Assembly (NCBI RefSeq): GCF_009604425.1
Contig: NZ_WEGI01000002.1
Span: 248,001 to 312,000, forward strand
Source of the DNA: Nocardia aurantia
Lineage (GTDB): Bacteria > Actinomycetota > Actinomycetes > Mycobacteriales > Mycobacteriaceae
Length of the DNA stretch: 64,000 nt
Direction: 5' to 3'
Shown in pieces: positions 19,764 through 28,548 of this stretch. How positions within the stretch are numbered: the stretch's first letter is position 1; each line of letters begins with the position of its first letter. The notes under the pieces were generated by a model that was given only the letters and a program-made list of their open reading frames with translations, searched no databases and was not told the DNA's origin. Position numbers and translations under genes: made by a program.

Positions 19764-20367
19764 CGGATCAGTGTCGCATCCGCTGTCCGGATTCGCGCAT
19801 GGTCCCCGCGCCCGCCGCCCGAGCGAACGGGAGTACCCACGCGCCCCGGCGCCTGCACCTCCGCCGCCCGGAAATTCCGTTCCGTGACCGGTGCGATATC
19901 GATTCGCAACTTTTTCCGACCGAACCGGACCTTCGGTCGGCAAACTTCCGACATGAAAGGTCAAGAGTTGATCAACTTTCGACCGAACCCACTTTTGTTC
20001 CGCTACTCTCGCCGCGGGCGATCCAGGCCGAGCAATCCGGCCATCCAGAGCGAGCAGAAGGAAGAGCATTGGGCATCGACAACACCCGGACGGGTCGCCA
20101 CCGACTGGGGACTTCCGGCACCGTGCATTGTCGGCACATTCCCGCCGTGGCAACCGCTCTCGCGGAATACCGACGCTCCTGGCTCACCGCTCTGCTCAGT
20201 CCGGCGAGACATCGATTCCCGCTGCTGCGCGGGCGCACCTTCGCCCCGATCCGGCGCTGGACCCCCGTCCCCGCCGCCTGACCGCACGGAACAGCTACCG
20301 CCACAACACTTTTCGAACAGCAATCCACTCCGTCCCGGCGCAAACCGGGACGGAGTGTGGTTGCGGC
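19764..20367. other. Intergenic region between coaE and phospholipase C
   Basis: About 600 bp with unusual structure near coaE: a perfect 9-bp hairpin CCGACCGAA/TTCGGTCGG at 19916-19940, the palindrome AGTTGATCAACT at 19966-19977, and a near-repeated CAACTTT...CGACCGAACC motif at 19908 and 19973. On the plus strand 20069-20281 could encode 70 residues from a TTG with AGAAGGAAG before it. I give this ORF only about 0.25 because nothing in it is recognisable. A terminator hairpin lies at the far end. Confidence 0.45.
20326..20357 (-). terminator. Terminator of the phospholipase C gene
   Basis: A perfect 13-bp stem (CACTCCGTCCCGG with its complement) and a 6-nt loop lie 11 bp past the stop of the leftward gene. 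A short T-containing stretch follows, without a clean U-run. Confidence 0.8.
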
Positions 20368-21897
20368 TCAGACGATTCCGGTGGGACGGCGCCGAGTACC
20401 CGGCTCCTGCACCGGCATCCGGTTCGGCGGCACCGGATACGGGGTGCCCTTACCCGCGTAGCCGGCCGCGAGGTTCGGACCGCACTGGGCGAACGCCTCC
20501 GCGGTCCGGGAATTCGGATCGGTCACCCGCGGCGCCGCCGCGTCGGGAGCGGAACCGAAATCGAAGGCCGAGGTCATATCGCCGGTGACGCCGCGCCGCC
20601 ATTTCGTCAGATTGGGCACCTCGACCCCGAAACGCCGTTCCAGCAAACGCAATTGCGAGGTGTGGTCGAAGGTTTCCGAGGCCACCAGCCCGCCCCGAGA
20701 ATACGGCGAGATGACCCAGCACGGCACCCGATAGCCGAGCCCGATCGGGCCGGCCACGCCCTTGGCGGCGGGCACCCGGGCCAGATCCACGGTGAGGAAT
20801 TCCCCCGGCGTGCCGGGCGGCGGGGTCGGCGGGGTCACGTGGTCGAAGAAACCGCCGTTCTCGTCGTACATGACGATCAGCGCGGTTTTCTCCCACACCG
20901 CCGGGTTCGAGGTGAGGATGTCGAGCACCTGCATGATGCCGACCGCGCCCAGAGCCGGCGGCAGCGCGGGATGTTCGCAGTTCAGCAGGGACGGGATCAC
21001 CCAAGAGACCGCCGGCAGCCGGTTCGCGGCGACATCGGCGGCGAAGTCGTTGGGGTACACCGGATCCTTGCCGCGGCGCGACAGTTCGGAGTTCGGATCG
21101 GCGGCCTGCTTGAAGCAGCCCATCATGCCGTCCAGGACCACCGAGGAGATCGGGCCGAGGTCGCGGTTGTTGTAGATCTTCCAGCTCACCCCGGCCTCGG
21201 AGAGGTTCTCCGGGTAGGTGCGCCAGCTGTAGGCGTTCTGCGGGATCAGCGTCGGAGTCTCGACCAGCGGGCCGCCCGCGAGGCCGTCCGGGTCGATGCT
21301 CGCGGACATCCAGTACAGCCGGTTCGGGTCGGTCGGGCCGAGCACCGAGCAGTGGTAGTGATCGCAGAGGGTGAACGCGTCGGCGAGGTCGTGGTGCACC
21401 GGGATGTCGGCGCGGGTGTAGTAGCCCATCGCCGCCGGCCCGTTGCCGGCGCCGACGCTGTCGATCGACATCGGCATCCACCGGTCGTTGCTGCCACCGT
21501 TCCAGGACTCGTGCATACCCGCCCAGCTGTGGTCGGGATCGTTGACGCACTCACCGTCGAGGGACGCGCCCTGGGTGGTGTCGAGCCGGAACGGCAGCAG
21601 GTAGCCGTCGGGGGTCGGGCCGGTGCCGGGCTCGTAGCCGTACTGCTTCCACGCCGCGGACGGATCGTCGAAACCCCGGACCCCGGACATCGTGCCGAAG
21701 TAGTGGTCGAACGACCGATTCTCCTGCATCAGCAGCACGAAGTGCTCGATGTCGCCGAGACCGCCCATGCCGGCCGGATCGGCGGCGTGCGCCCGTTCGA
21801 TGATCGGATTCGCCCAGGACGCCAGCGCCGCCACACCACCGGCCGCCATCGCCTTGGCCAAGAATTCCCGCCGGTTGATGCCGTCGAAGAGCCCCAT
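20368..21897 (-). CDS. Tat-exported phosphocholine-type phospholipase C
   Basis: A 509-residue member of the phosphoesterase family that includes M. tuberculosis PlcA-D. A twin-arginine signal ([10 protein letters not shown] at residues 8-17, hydrophobic core, then AHA near 37) should send the folded enzyme across the membrane. Family motifs are [52 protein letters not shown] and [12 protein letters not shown], carrying the expected metal and phosphate ligands (Glu, Asn, Asp, His). It should hydrolyse phosphatidylcholine or similar lipids to diacylglycerol and a phosphorylated head group. It is a single gene, not a cluster. The ATG start has a GAAAGG-type site. Confidence 0.92.
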   Translation of the reverse strand: MGLFDGINRREFLAKAMAAGGVAALASWANPIIERAHAADPAGMGGLGDIEHFVLLMQENRSFDHYFGTMSGVRGFDDPSAAWKQYGYEPGTGPTPDGYLLPFRLDTTQGASLDGECVNDPDHSWAGMHESWNGGSNDRWMPMSIDSVGAGNGPAAMGYYTRADIPVHHDLADAFTLCDHYHCSVLGPTDPNRLYWMSASIDPDGLAGGPLVETPTLIPQNAYSWRTYPENLSEAGVSWKIYNNRDLGPISSVVLDGMMGCFKQAADPNSELSRRGKDPVYPNDFAADVAANRLPAVSWVIPSLLNCEHPALPPALGAVGIMQVLDILTSNPAVWEKTALIVMYDENGGFFDHVTPPTPPPGTPGEFLTVDLARVPAAKGVAGPIGLGYRVPCWVISPYSRGGLVASETFDHTSQLRLLERRFGVEVPNLTKWRRGVTGDMTSAFDFGSAPDAAAPRVTDPNSRTAEAFAQCGPNLAAGYAGKGTPYPVPPNRMPVQEPGTRRRPTGIV

Positions 21898-21922
21898 GCT
21901 GCCGCTCGAACCTTTCGCCAGA

Positions 21923-21947
21923 TGTGAAAGTCACACATTTTCACAGA
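21923..21947. promoter_or_regulatory. Repeat cluster upstream of phospholipase C
   Basis: Starting 26 bp upstream of the start codon are TGTGAAAGTCACA (a perfect 5-3-5 palindrome, 21923-21935) and two direct copies of TCACA(C/G)A ten bases apart (21931 and 21941). The direct repeats recall the TCACAGC pairs bound by mycobacterial PhoP, although the spacing is one base short. The binding protein is a guess. Confidence 0.35.
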
Positions 21948-22060
21948 CAGCCGATGAGCGTAACCGACCCGCGACCGACCGGTCTGGCCGACGGGTGAAC
22001 ACGAGACGAACCCACGCCGATTCTCCCTCGCGCGCAGCGGGTTTTCGGTAGCGGAACGGC

Positions 22061-22092
22061 CGGAGGCCCCGGTCCATGGACCGGGGCCTCCG
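22061..22092 (-). terminator. Terminator of rpsA
   Basis: A perfect palindrome, 14 bp of stem (starting CGGAGGCCCCGGTC) with a CATG loop, lies 14 bp after the rpsA stop. It is the strongest hairpin in the neighbourhood. Confidence 0.85.
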
Positions 22093-22105
22093 TCGTTCGT
22101 GCGAA

Positions 22106-23578
22106 TTACGCGTTGCCGGAGAGCTTCTCCCGCAGCGCGGCGAGCTGCGCATCGCTGGCCAGCGAACCACCGGCCGGCTCCGACGAAGAAGAAGACTGCG
22201 CGGGAGCCTGCGAACCGCTCTCGGAGGAGTAGTTCGACGCCCCGCCCTTGGCGGCCTCGGCCGCGGCGTCGGCGGCCATCTTCTCCATCTGCGCGGTGTG
22301 CATCTTGTGGCGACGCTCCGCCTCCGCGTAGCGGCCTTCCCACTCTTCGCGCTGCTTGTCGAAGCCGTCGAGCCACTCGTTGGTGTCGGCGTCGAAGCCC
22401 TCGGGGAAGATGTAGTTGCCCTGGTCGTCGTAGCTGTCGGCCATGCCGTACTTCGACGGGTCGAACTCGGCGTGGTAGTCCTCGTTGGCCTGCTTCAGCG
22501 ACAGCGAGATCCGGCGACGCTCGAGGTCGATGTCGATGACCTTGACCATCGCGTCGTCACCCACGGCCACGACCTGATCCGGCACCTCGACGTGGCGCTC
22601 GGCCAGCTCGGAGATGTGCACCAGGCCCTCGATGCCCTCCTCGACGCGGACGAACGCGCCGAACGGCACCAGCTTGGTGACCTTGCCCGGGACGATCTGG
22701 CCGATCGCGTGGGTGCGGGCGAACTGACGCCACGGATCTTCCTGAGTCGCCTTGAGCGACAACGAAACCCGCTCGCGGTCCAGGTCGACGTCGAGCACCT
22801 CGACGGTGACCTCCATGCCGACCTCGACGACCTCGGACGGGTGGTCGATGTGCTTCCAGGACAGCTCGGAGACGTGCACCAGGCCGTCCACCCCGCCCAG
22901 ATCGACGAACGCGCCGAAGTTGACGATGGAGGAGACCACACCCTTGCGGACCTGGCCCTTCTGCAGCTGGTGCAGGAACTCGCTGCGGACCTCGGACTGG
23001 GTCTGCTCGAGCCAGGCGCGGCGGGACAGGACCACGTTGTTGCGGTTCTTGTCCAGCTCGATGATCTTGGCCTCGATCTCCTTGCCGACGTACGGCTGCA
23101 GATCGCGAACGCGGCGCATCTCGACCAGCGAGGCCGGGAGGAAGCCGCGGAGACCGATGTCGAGGATCAGACCACCCTTGACCACCTCGATGACGGTGCC
23201 CTTGACGGCCTCGTCCTTCTCCTTGAGCTCCTCGATGGTGCCCCACGCCCGCTCGTACTGCGCCCGCTTCTTCGACAGGATCAGCCGGCCTTCCTTGTCC
23301 TCCTTCGTGAGAACAAGAGCCTCGACCTCATCGCCCACGGAAACGACCTCGGACGGGTCGACATCGTGCTTGATGGACAGCTCGCGGGACGGGATCACGC
23401 CTTCGGTCTTGTAACCGATGTCGAGCAGGACCTCGTCCCGGTCGACCTTGACGATGGTGCCTTCGACGATGTCCCCGTCGTTGAAGTACTTGATCGTCTT
23501 GTCGATGGCGGCGAGGAAATCCTCGGCAGAGCCGATGTCGTTGACGGCTACCTGCGGCGAGGTGACGGTGGTGGGCAT
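22106..23578 (-). CDS. rpsA: 30S ribosomal protein S1
   Basis: S1 helps the ribosome bind and unfold mRNA. The 490-residue protein has four S1 OB-fold repeats, at about 35-105, 120-190, 205-280 and 290-365. They contain GDIVEGTIVKVDRDEVLLDI, VKGTVIEVVKGGLILDIG, VNFGAFVDLGGVDGLVHVSE and VPFGAFVRVEEGIEGLVHIS. The acidic and Ser-rich C-terminus ends in SDAQLAALREKL, as in mycobacterial S1. The start was set at 23578 by match to the M. tuberculosis N-terminus and a GGAG nine bases upstream. An in-frame ATG at 23620 would add 14 residues of poor similarity. Confidence 0.96.
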   Translation of the reverse strand: MPTTVTSPQVAVNDIGSAEDFLAAIDKTIKYFNDGDIVEGTIVKVDRDEVLLDIGYKTEGVIPSRELSIKHDVDPSEVVSVGDEVEALVLTKEDKEGRLILSKKRAQYERAWGTIEELKEKDEAVKGTVIEVVKGGLILDIGLRGFLPASLVEMRRVRDLQPYVGKEIEAKIIELDKNRNNVVLSRRAWLEQTQSEVRSEFLHQLQKGQVRKGVVSSIVNFGAFVDLGGVDGLVHVSELSWKHIDHPSEVVEVGMEVTVEVLDVDLDRERVSLSLKATQEDPWRQFARTHAIGQIVPGKVTKLVPFGAFVRVEEGIEGLVHISELAERHVEVPDQVVAVGDDAMVKVIDIDLERRRISLSLKQANEDYHAEFDPSKYGMADSYDDQGNYIFPEGFDADTNEWLDGFDKQREEWEGRYAEAERRHKMHTAQMEKMAADAAAEAAKGGASNYSSESGSQAPAQSSSSSEPAGGSLASDAQLAALREKLSGNA

Positions 23579-23855
23579 GTGTGAGGTTGCTCCGGACGGA
23601 TTGTGGTCGGTAGTGGACATGTGGGCTTTCGGTTTTGCTGTGAAGTCACAGCGGTGGCACTAACGTTGACCTGCACAGCATTCGCTGCGACACAGCACAA
23701 CGCGGTACTCACTGCATGCGTACTCACAGCACGTGCGTTTCAGCACGTACGTGTGAACACGCTTGCACTGAGGACACTCGCGGAAAACAGCGTACGCGAG
23801 GTGCAATGTGCCAAGCAAACAAGGGGTCCCCCAGGCAAGTCGATACCCTCCCATC
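23579..23855. other. rpsA leader and divergent promoter region
   Basis: About 275 bp between divergent rpsA and the methyltransferase gene, less GC-rich than its surroundings. It contains repeated short elements around 23720-23765: CAGCACGTGCGT and CAGCACGTACGT lie 15 bp apart. A long untranslated rpsA leader is expected in this region, but I cannot place the start site. Confidence 0.4.
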
Positions 23856-24728
23856 ATGCCCCATGATCACGCGGTCGCGCATGTCGAAGATCGACCGGCC
23901 ACGCCGGATCCCCTGTTCGGAACGTCCCGGCCTGCGCGGATGCGGCTGGGTTCGGCGGCCAGCGAGCGCGCGAACCGGCGCTGGTGGGACGGCGACGCCA
24001 CCGAATACCACGCGACACACGGAGAGTTCCTCGGCGCCGACTCCACCGACGGCGAGTTCGTCTGGTGCCCGGAGGGGCTGCACGAGGGCGACTGGCGATT
24101 GCTCGGCGACGTCGTGGACAAACGAATCCTGGAGGTCGGCTGCGGCTCGGCGCCGTGCTCCCGTTGGCTCGCGGCCCACGGCGCCCGGCCGGTCGGGCTG
24201 GACGTGTCCCGGGGAATGCTCGCGCGCGGCCGGGCGGCGATGGCGCGCGGCGGGCCGCGGGTGCCGCTGGTCCAGGCCGGTGCGGAGGCGCTGCCGTTCG
24301 GCGACGAGAGTTTCGATCTGGCCTGCTCGGCCTTCGGCGCGGTGCCGTTCGTGGCCGATTCGGCGCTGGTCATGCGGGAGGTGGCGCGGGTGCTGCGGCC
24401 GGGCGGACGCTGGGTGTTCGCCGTCAACCATCCGATGCGCTGGATCTTCCTCGACGATCCGGGCCAGGCGGGGTTGCTGGCGACCAATTCGTATTTCGAC
24501 CGCAGCCCCTATGTGGAGGTGGACGCGGCCGGCGAACCCACCTACGCCGAACATCATCGCACCCTCGGCGACCGGGTCCGCGAGATCGTCGCGGCGGGAC
24601 TGATCCTGCTCGACATCATCGAACCGGAATGGCCGGAATGGCTGGACCGCGAATGGGGTCAGTGGAGTCCGTTGCGCGGGGAGATCTTTCCCGGAACAGC
24701 GATCTTCGTGACAGCGAAACCCGAATAA
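23856..24728 (+). CDS. Class I SAM-dependent methyltransferase
   Basis: A 290-residue Rossmann-fold methyltransferase. The SAM-binding glycine motif is ILEVGCGSAPCSRWLA, followed by an acidic end of strand 2 (PVGLDVSRGML), motif II (AEALPFGDESFDLACS) and VLRPGGRWVFAVNHP. The type-11 domain layout gives no hint of the substrate. The ATG at 23856 has TACCCT six bases before it, the leaderless layout. A GTG at 23808 with GAGG upstream is the alternative and would add 16 residues. The gene is divergent from rpsA. Confidence 0.85.
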   Translation: MPHDHAVAHVEDRPATPDPLFGTSRPARMRLGSAASERANRRWWDGDATEYHATHGEFLGADSTDGEFVWCPEGLHEGDWRLLGDVVDKRILEVGCGSAPCSRWLAAHGARPVGLDVSRGMLARGRAAMARGGPRVPLVQAGAEALPFGDESFDLACSAFGAVPFVADSALVMREVARVLRPGGRWVFAVNHPMRWIFLDDPGQAGLLATNSYFDRSPYVEVDAAGEPTYAEHHRTLGDRVREIVAAGLILLDIIEPEWPEWLDREWGQWSPLRGEIFPGTAIFVTAKPE

Positions 24729-24745
24729 CCGGTATTCCGGTGCCG

Positions 24746-24771
24746 GCGAGCGACATTCGCGGGTCGCTCGC
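24746..24771. terminator. Possible bidirectional terminator
   Basis: A 9-bp stem GCGAGCGAC/GTCGCTCGC with an 8-nt loop lies between the convergent stops of the methyltransferase gene and the small ribbon-helix-helix gene. Confidence 0.5.
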
Positions 24772-24790
24772 CCGGCCGGACCTCTCGGAA

Positions 24791-24952
24791 TCAATTTTTC
24801 GGTAGGCGGCCGACCTGTTGCAGCGCCAGCCGCAGCGCGTACTCGATCTGGGCGTTGACACTGCGCAGGTCGTCGGCCGCCCATTTGGCGATCGCCTCGT
24901 GGACGGCCGGGTCGAGCCGCAACAGCACCTTCTTCGGCTCGCGCTTGACCAT
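24791..24952 (-). CDS. Small ribbon-helix-helix (Arc/CopG-like) protein
   Basis: A 53-residue protein. After MVKREPKK comes a short strand (VLLRLD), then two helices (PAVHEAIAKWAADDL and SVNAQIEYALRLALQQ), which is the Arc/MetJ ribbon-helix-helix layout. The SVNAQIEYAL segment is typical of Arc-like proteins. Its ATG overlaps the stop of the SPFH gene by one base (TGATG), so translation is coupled and the two form an operon. Arc-like dimers normally bind palindromic operators, and one lies before the operon at 25805-25828. There is no toxin gene beside it, so an antitoxin role is not supported. Confidence 0.75.
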   Translation of the reverse strand: MVKREPKKVLLRLDPAVHEAIAKWAADDLRSVNAQIEYALRLALQQVGRLPKN

Positions 24953-25791
24953 CAGGAATACAGCGTCCCGGCGTTGACCACCGGCGTGGCCGAGCGATCG
25001 CCGCACAGCACGACCAGCAGATTCGACACCATCGCCGCCTTGCGCTCCTCGTCGAGCTCGACCATGCCCTCGGCGGTGAGCCGCTCCAGCGCCATGCCGA
25101 CCATGCCCACAGCGCCCTCGACGATCCGGCTGCGCGCGGCCACCACCTGCGCGGCCTGCTGCCGAACCAGCATCGCCTGGGCGATCTCCGGCGCGTAGGC
25201 CAGGTGGGTGATACGGGCCTCGGTGACCTCGATGCCGGCCAGCAGGGTGCGCTCGCGCAGCTCGGTGGTCAGTTCCTCGGCGACCTCGGTGCCGTTGCGC
25301 AGGCTGGTGCGATGCGGTTCGTCGGAGTCGTACGGGTGGGTGGTGGCGAGGTGCCGCACCGCCGCCTCCGACTGGGTCTGCACATATTCCTCGTAGTCGT
25401 CCACCGCGAAGGCCGACTTGAAACTGTCCACGACCCGGTAGACGACCACCGCCGCGATCTCCACCGGATTGCCGTCGGAATCGTTGACCTTCAGCTTCTG
25501 TGTCTCGAAGTTGCGCACCCGCAACGAGATTCGCCGCTTGTTGCTCAACGGCACCACCCAGTAGAAGCCGGCCTCGCTCACCGAGCCGATATAGCGGCCG
25601 AAGAACTGCACCACCTTGGCCTCGTTCGGGCCGAGCGTGGTCAGACCGGTCAGCAACAGCACCGCCGCCACGATCACGATGATCCCCAGCGGTGGTACGA
25701 GGGCCGCCAGCGCGGCGCCGACGACGGCGACCACCAGCAGACCCAACAGCATGAAGAACCCGTTGAGCCGAAAGGCCGGGCGAAGCTCCAT
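24952..25791 (-). CDS. SPFH (stomatin/band 7) domain membrane protein
   Basis: A 279-residue protein with two hydrophobic stretches at the N-terminus (FFMLLGLLVVAVVGAALAAL, then IIVIVAAVLLLTGL), then the SPFH domain (GPNEAKVVQFFGRYIGSV, NPVEIAAVVVYRVVDS) and a helical region (LAYAPEIAQAMLVRQQAAQVVAARS). Proteins of this class form ring-like assemblies on membranes and organise or protect other membrane proteins. The start at 25791 follows GGGAGGA at correct spacing. The longer open frame upstream is a repetitive Ala/Gly stretch and not coding. It is co-transcribed with a ribbon-helix-helix gene. Confidence 0.88.
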   Translation of the reverse strand: MELRPAFRLNGFFMLLGLLVVAVVGAALAALVPPLGIIVIVAAVLLLTGLTTLGPNEAKVVQFFGRYIGSVSEAGFYWVVPLSNKRRISLRVRNFETQKLKVNDSDGNPVEIAAVVVYRVVDSFKSAFAVDDYEEYVQTQSEAAVRHLATTHPYDSDEPHRTSLRNGTEVAEELTTELRERTLLAGIEVTEARITHLAYAPEIAQAMLVRQQAAQVVAARSRIVEGAVGMVGMALERLTAEGMVELDEERKAAMVSNLLVVLCGDRSATPVVNAGTLYS

Positions 25792-25804
25792 GACATCCTC
25801 CCAA

Positions 25805-25828
25805 TATCGAAGTGATATCACGAAGATA
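25805..25828. promoter_or_regulatory. Palindromic operator candidate of the SPFH operon
   Basis: The arrangement TATC-N3-GTGATATCAC-N3-GATA is symmetric over 24 bp and sits 14-37 bp before the SPFH start codon, in promoter position. The co-transcribed ribbon-helix-helix protein is the obvious candidate ligand. Confidence 0.5.
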
Positions 25829-25936
25829 GTACGCGGGACCGCCGGCGTCCAGCCCCAGGACCGAGCGGCAGCCAACCCGGCGGCAGCCAACCCGGCGGCA
25901 GCCGCCGGGCCCGCCGCCACCGAATGCGCGGGCGGG

Positions 25937-27451
25937 TCAGCTCACCGGGCGGATGTTTCGGTTGTGGCGGAACAGATTTGCCGGATCACACTCGGCCTTG
26001 AGGGCCGCGAGCCGGGCGTAGGTCGCGGGCGCGTACCCGTCGCGCGTCTGCGCCTCGTCCGCCCAGTCACCGGCGCCGTAGAGGAAGGCGAGGTTATGGC
26101 CGATCATCCACGGGGACAGAATGTTCCGGAACTCGTCGTGATGGGCACGCAGAGCATCAGCCGACGACCGGCTGCTCGAACCGTTTCGCGGCAGTCCACT
26201 CGAGCCGTTCGGGGCGGCCTCGCTCGGGCCATTCGGCGGCAGCTCACTCGAGTCGATCCGCGCATGCCGGTCTGAGCCGTTCCGCGGCGACACGCTCGAG
26301 CCGCTCGGCGGCTGCCCGCTGGTGATGACGCGGGCCAAGTACTCCGCCTCGCGGTGATCGACCGCGATCCCTGCCGGGCCGGGGCGGCGCAGCGCGCCAC
26401 CGAGGCGCCGCAGTCCGAGCACGGTCGGGATCGCCGCGTCGGCGCCGAAGGTGTCGAGCAGCGTGTCGGTGGCGTCGGCGGTCAGTTCGGATACCAGCGC
26501 GTTGGTCGAGGTGTAGGCGTGCGGGAAGTTCGGGTCGCCGTGGATGGTGTGCGTTTCCGTATACGGCATCGTGCGGAGGGTGTCGGCGAGGCGGGGGCCG
26601 ACCGCGCGCAGCGGAGCCGCCAGCGCCTCGCCGTCGGACGGAAGGCCGGTCCAGGCAACGGTGATCGTGGCAATGTACCTGCCGCGCAACGGTTCCGGGA
26701 TCACCGGCAGGTCGGGCATCGTCATCAGCGTGATGCTCGTGTCCATCGCGCCGGGCACGGTCGCGCTCCACTGCCGCCATGCCTCCAGCGCGGGTTCCAC
26801 CAGCGCGGTGCCGAAGGTCAGCTGTCCGCCGAACACTCGGGTGATCGGGAAGAGTTCCACCTCCAGCGCGGTGATTACGCCGAAGTTGCCACCGCTGCCC
26901 AGTACGGCCGCGAACAGTTCGTCGCCGGGCCCGAGGCGGCGCGATCGGCCGTCGGCGGTGACCAGATCGAGCGCGCGGACGTGGTCGGCGGCGTAGCCGA
27001 AGCCGCGGGCCAGGATGCCGAGGCCGCCGCCGAGGTGGTAGCCGATCACCCCGACCGATGGGGAGGAGCCGTTCAGTGGGGCCAGCCCGTGTTCGGCGGC
27101 GGCCGCGATCAGCGCGCTCGCCGGGGCGCCGGCCGCCACCCGCGCGGTACGCGCCGCCGGGTCGACGGTGATTTCGGTCATCCGCCGGGTCCCGATCAGC
27201 AGTCCACCGTCGGCGGGTACCGAGAGGCCGTGTCCGGTCGCTTGTACTGCGATCGGAATATTCTGTCGCGCAGCGTATTCCACGCCGATCCGGACGTCCT
27301 CGGCATCGGCCGCGCCGAGTACGAGGGCCGGCCGGTGGGTGTAGGCGGTCTGGAAACCGGCGACCTCCTCGTCGAAACCCGGCTCGCCCGGGTGGAACAC
27401 CGGACCGCTGGCCGGGAGGCGGTCGGTGCTCGAATGCGGTGTCGTCGTCAT
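25937..27451 (-). CDS. FAD-linked oxidoreductase, berberine-bridge-enzyme type
   Basis: A roughly 504-residue flavoprotein. FAD-binding domain 4 covers residues about 40-210 (VQATGHGLSVPADGGLLIGT, where the His may hold FAD covalently, and SVGVIGYHLGGGLGILARGFG). The C-terminal BBE segment is YAPATYARLAALKAECDPANLFRHNRNI. Between them, at about residues 373-430, lies a low-complexity insert of degenerate repeats rich in Pro, Asn, Gly and Ser that is not part of the family fold. The substrate is unknown; relatives oxidise sugars, alkaloids or polyketides. A LysR regulator is divergent from it. ATG at 27451 was chosen, but GTG codons at 27457 and 27460 are possible. Confidence 0.88.
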   Translation of the reverse strand: MTTTPHSSTDRLPASGPVFHPGEPGFDEEVAGFQTAYTHRPALVLGAADAEDVRIGVEYAARQNIPIAVQATGHGLSVPADGGLLIGTRRMTEITVDPAARTARVAAGAPASALIAAAAEHGLAPLNGSSPSVGVIGYHLGGGLGILARGFGYAADHVRALDLVTADGRSRRLGPGDELFAAVLGSGGNFGVITALEVELFPITRVFGGQLTFGTALVEPALEAWRQWSATVPGAMDTSITLMTMPDLPVIPEPLRGRYIATITVAWTGLPSDGEALAAPLRAVGPRLADTLRTMPYTETHTIHGDPNFPHAYTSTNALVSELTADATDTLLDTFGADAAIPTVLGLRRLGGALRRPGPAGIAVDHREAEYLARVITSGQPPSGSSVSPRNGSDRHARIDSSELPPNGPSEAAPNGSSGLPRNGSSSRSSADALRAHHDEFRNILSPWMIGHNLAFLYGAGDWADEAQTRDGYAPATYARLAALKAECDPANLFRHNRNIRPVS

Positions 27452-27508
27452 GAACACCACGATTCCGCCCGCAGAGCGAGAAGTAAAACAGATAGTTCTT
27501 CTGGTTAC

Positions 27509-27514
27509 TAGAAT
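27509..27514 (+). promoter_or_regulatory. -10 hexamer of the LysR gene, leaderless
   Basis: TAGAAT lies eight bases before the ATG at 27523, and no ribosome site is present, so transcription likely starts at or just before the start codon. It overlaps a CTGGT-N10-ACCAG inverted repeat (27501-27520) that could be the LysR site. Confidence 0.55.
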
Positions 27515-27522
27515 GACCAGTT

Positions 27523-28503
27523 ATGGAACTACGGCAGCTGCGTTATTTCGTCACGGTGGTCGAGGAGGCGAACTTCACCCGAGCCGCGGCCCGGTTGCAC
27601 CTGGCCCAGCCCGGCCTCTCGGCCCAGATCCGCCAACTGGAACGGGAACTCGGCCAGCCGCTGCTGGACCGCTCCGGCCGCACCGTGACACCCACCGCGG
27701 TCGGCGCCGCGGTGCTGCCGCACGCCCGCGCGGCTCTGGCTGCGGCACAACAGGTCTCACACACCGTGGACGAGTTCACCGGCCTGCTGCGCGGCCAGGT
27801 CCGGATCGGGCTGATCTCCGGCGCCGCCGACTCCGAGGTCGACATCGCGCAGGTGCTCGCCGACTTCCACCGCGACCACCCACAGATCGCAATCGCTATG
27901 ACGGAGAACACCTCCGAGGTCATGTACGCCGCGCTGCGCCGGGATGATCTGGACATCGTGCTGATCAGCATCGCCGAGGCCGGACTCGACCCGGCCGTCG
28001 CCACCGCGACCGTCCTCGAGACCACGATCGTGGCCGCTGTCGCCGCCGACTCACCCGAATTCCCCGACCGGATCGATCTGGCCGAGCTGTGCGCGCACCC
28101 CCTGATCTGCCTGCCGCTCGGCACCGGCATCCGCAAGGTTCTCGACACCGCTTGCGCCGCACAGGGTCTGACCCCCAATGTGGCCTACGAGGCGGTCGCC
28201 CCGCCGTTGCTGATCCGGCTGGCGGCCCATCGCCTCGGCGTCGCGATCGTCCCGGCCCTGTCCCCTGCCGACGCGGCCGCATTCGGCGTCCGCACGCTCA
28301 CCATCGACCCCCCGATGTACGGCACGCTGCTGCTGGCCTGGAATACTGACCGGCCGCTGAACCCGGCCGCGAAGATCCTGCTGGAGCGGCTCCGCAGCGC
28401 CCTGGTCGCCCGGCCGGGCCGCGATCCGGTTCCCACGGGGCCGAGCGGTTCTCGTTCCGCCGCCGGGCGACCACCGCGGATCACCGGACCGCTCGGATCC
28501 TGA
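27523..28503 (+). CDS. LysR family transcriptional regulator
   Basis: A 326-residue protein with the N-terminal LysR winged helix (MELRQLRYFVTVVEEANFTR, AQPGLSAQIRQLERELG) and a periplasmic-binding-protein-like effector domain from about residue 90 (RGQVRIGLISGAAD). The C-terminal 25 residues are a Pro/Gly/Arg/Ser extension. It is divergent from the FAD oxidoreductase with a 71-bp spacer, the standard arrangement of a LysR protein and its target. The start is supported by the first residues matching the family exactly and by a leaderless -10 element. Confidence 0.92.
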   Translation: MELRQLRYFVTVVEEANFTRAAARLHLAQPGLSAQIRQLERELGQPLLDRSGRTVTPTAVGAAVLPHARAALAAAQQVSHTVDEFTGLLRGQVRIGLISGAADSEVDIAQVLADFHRDHPQIAIAMTENTSEVMYAALRRDDLDIVLISIAEAGLDPAVATATVLETTIVAAVAADSPEFPDRIDLAELCAHPLICLPLGTGIRKVLDTACAAQGLTPNVAYEAVAPPLLIRLAAHRLGVAIVPALSPADAAAFGVRTLTIDPPMYGTLLLAWNTDRPLNPAAKILLERLRSALVARPGRDPVPTGPSGSRSAAGRPPRITGPLGS

Positions 28504-28548
28504 TCATCCCGGGCCACCGCGAAACCGGCCACTTCCCGGCGCACCGGA

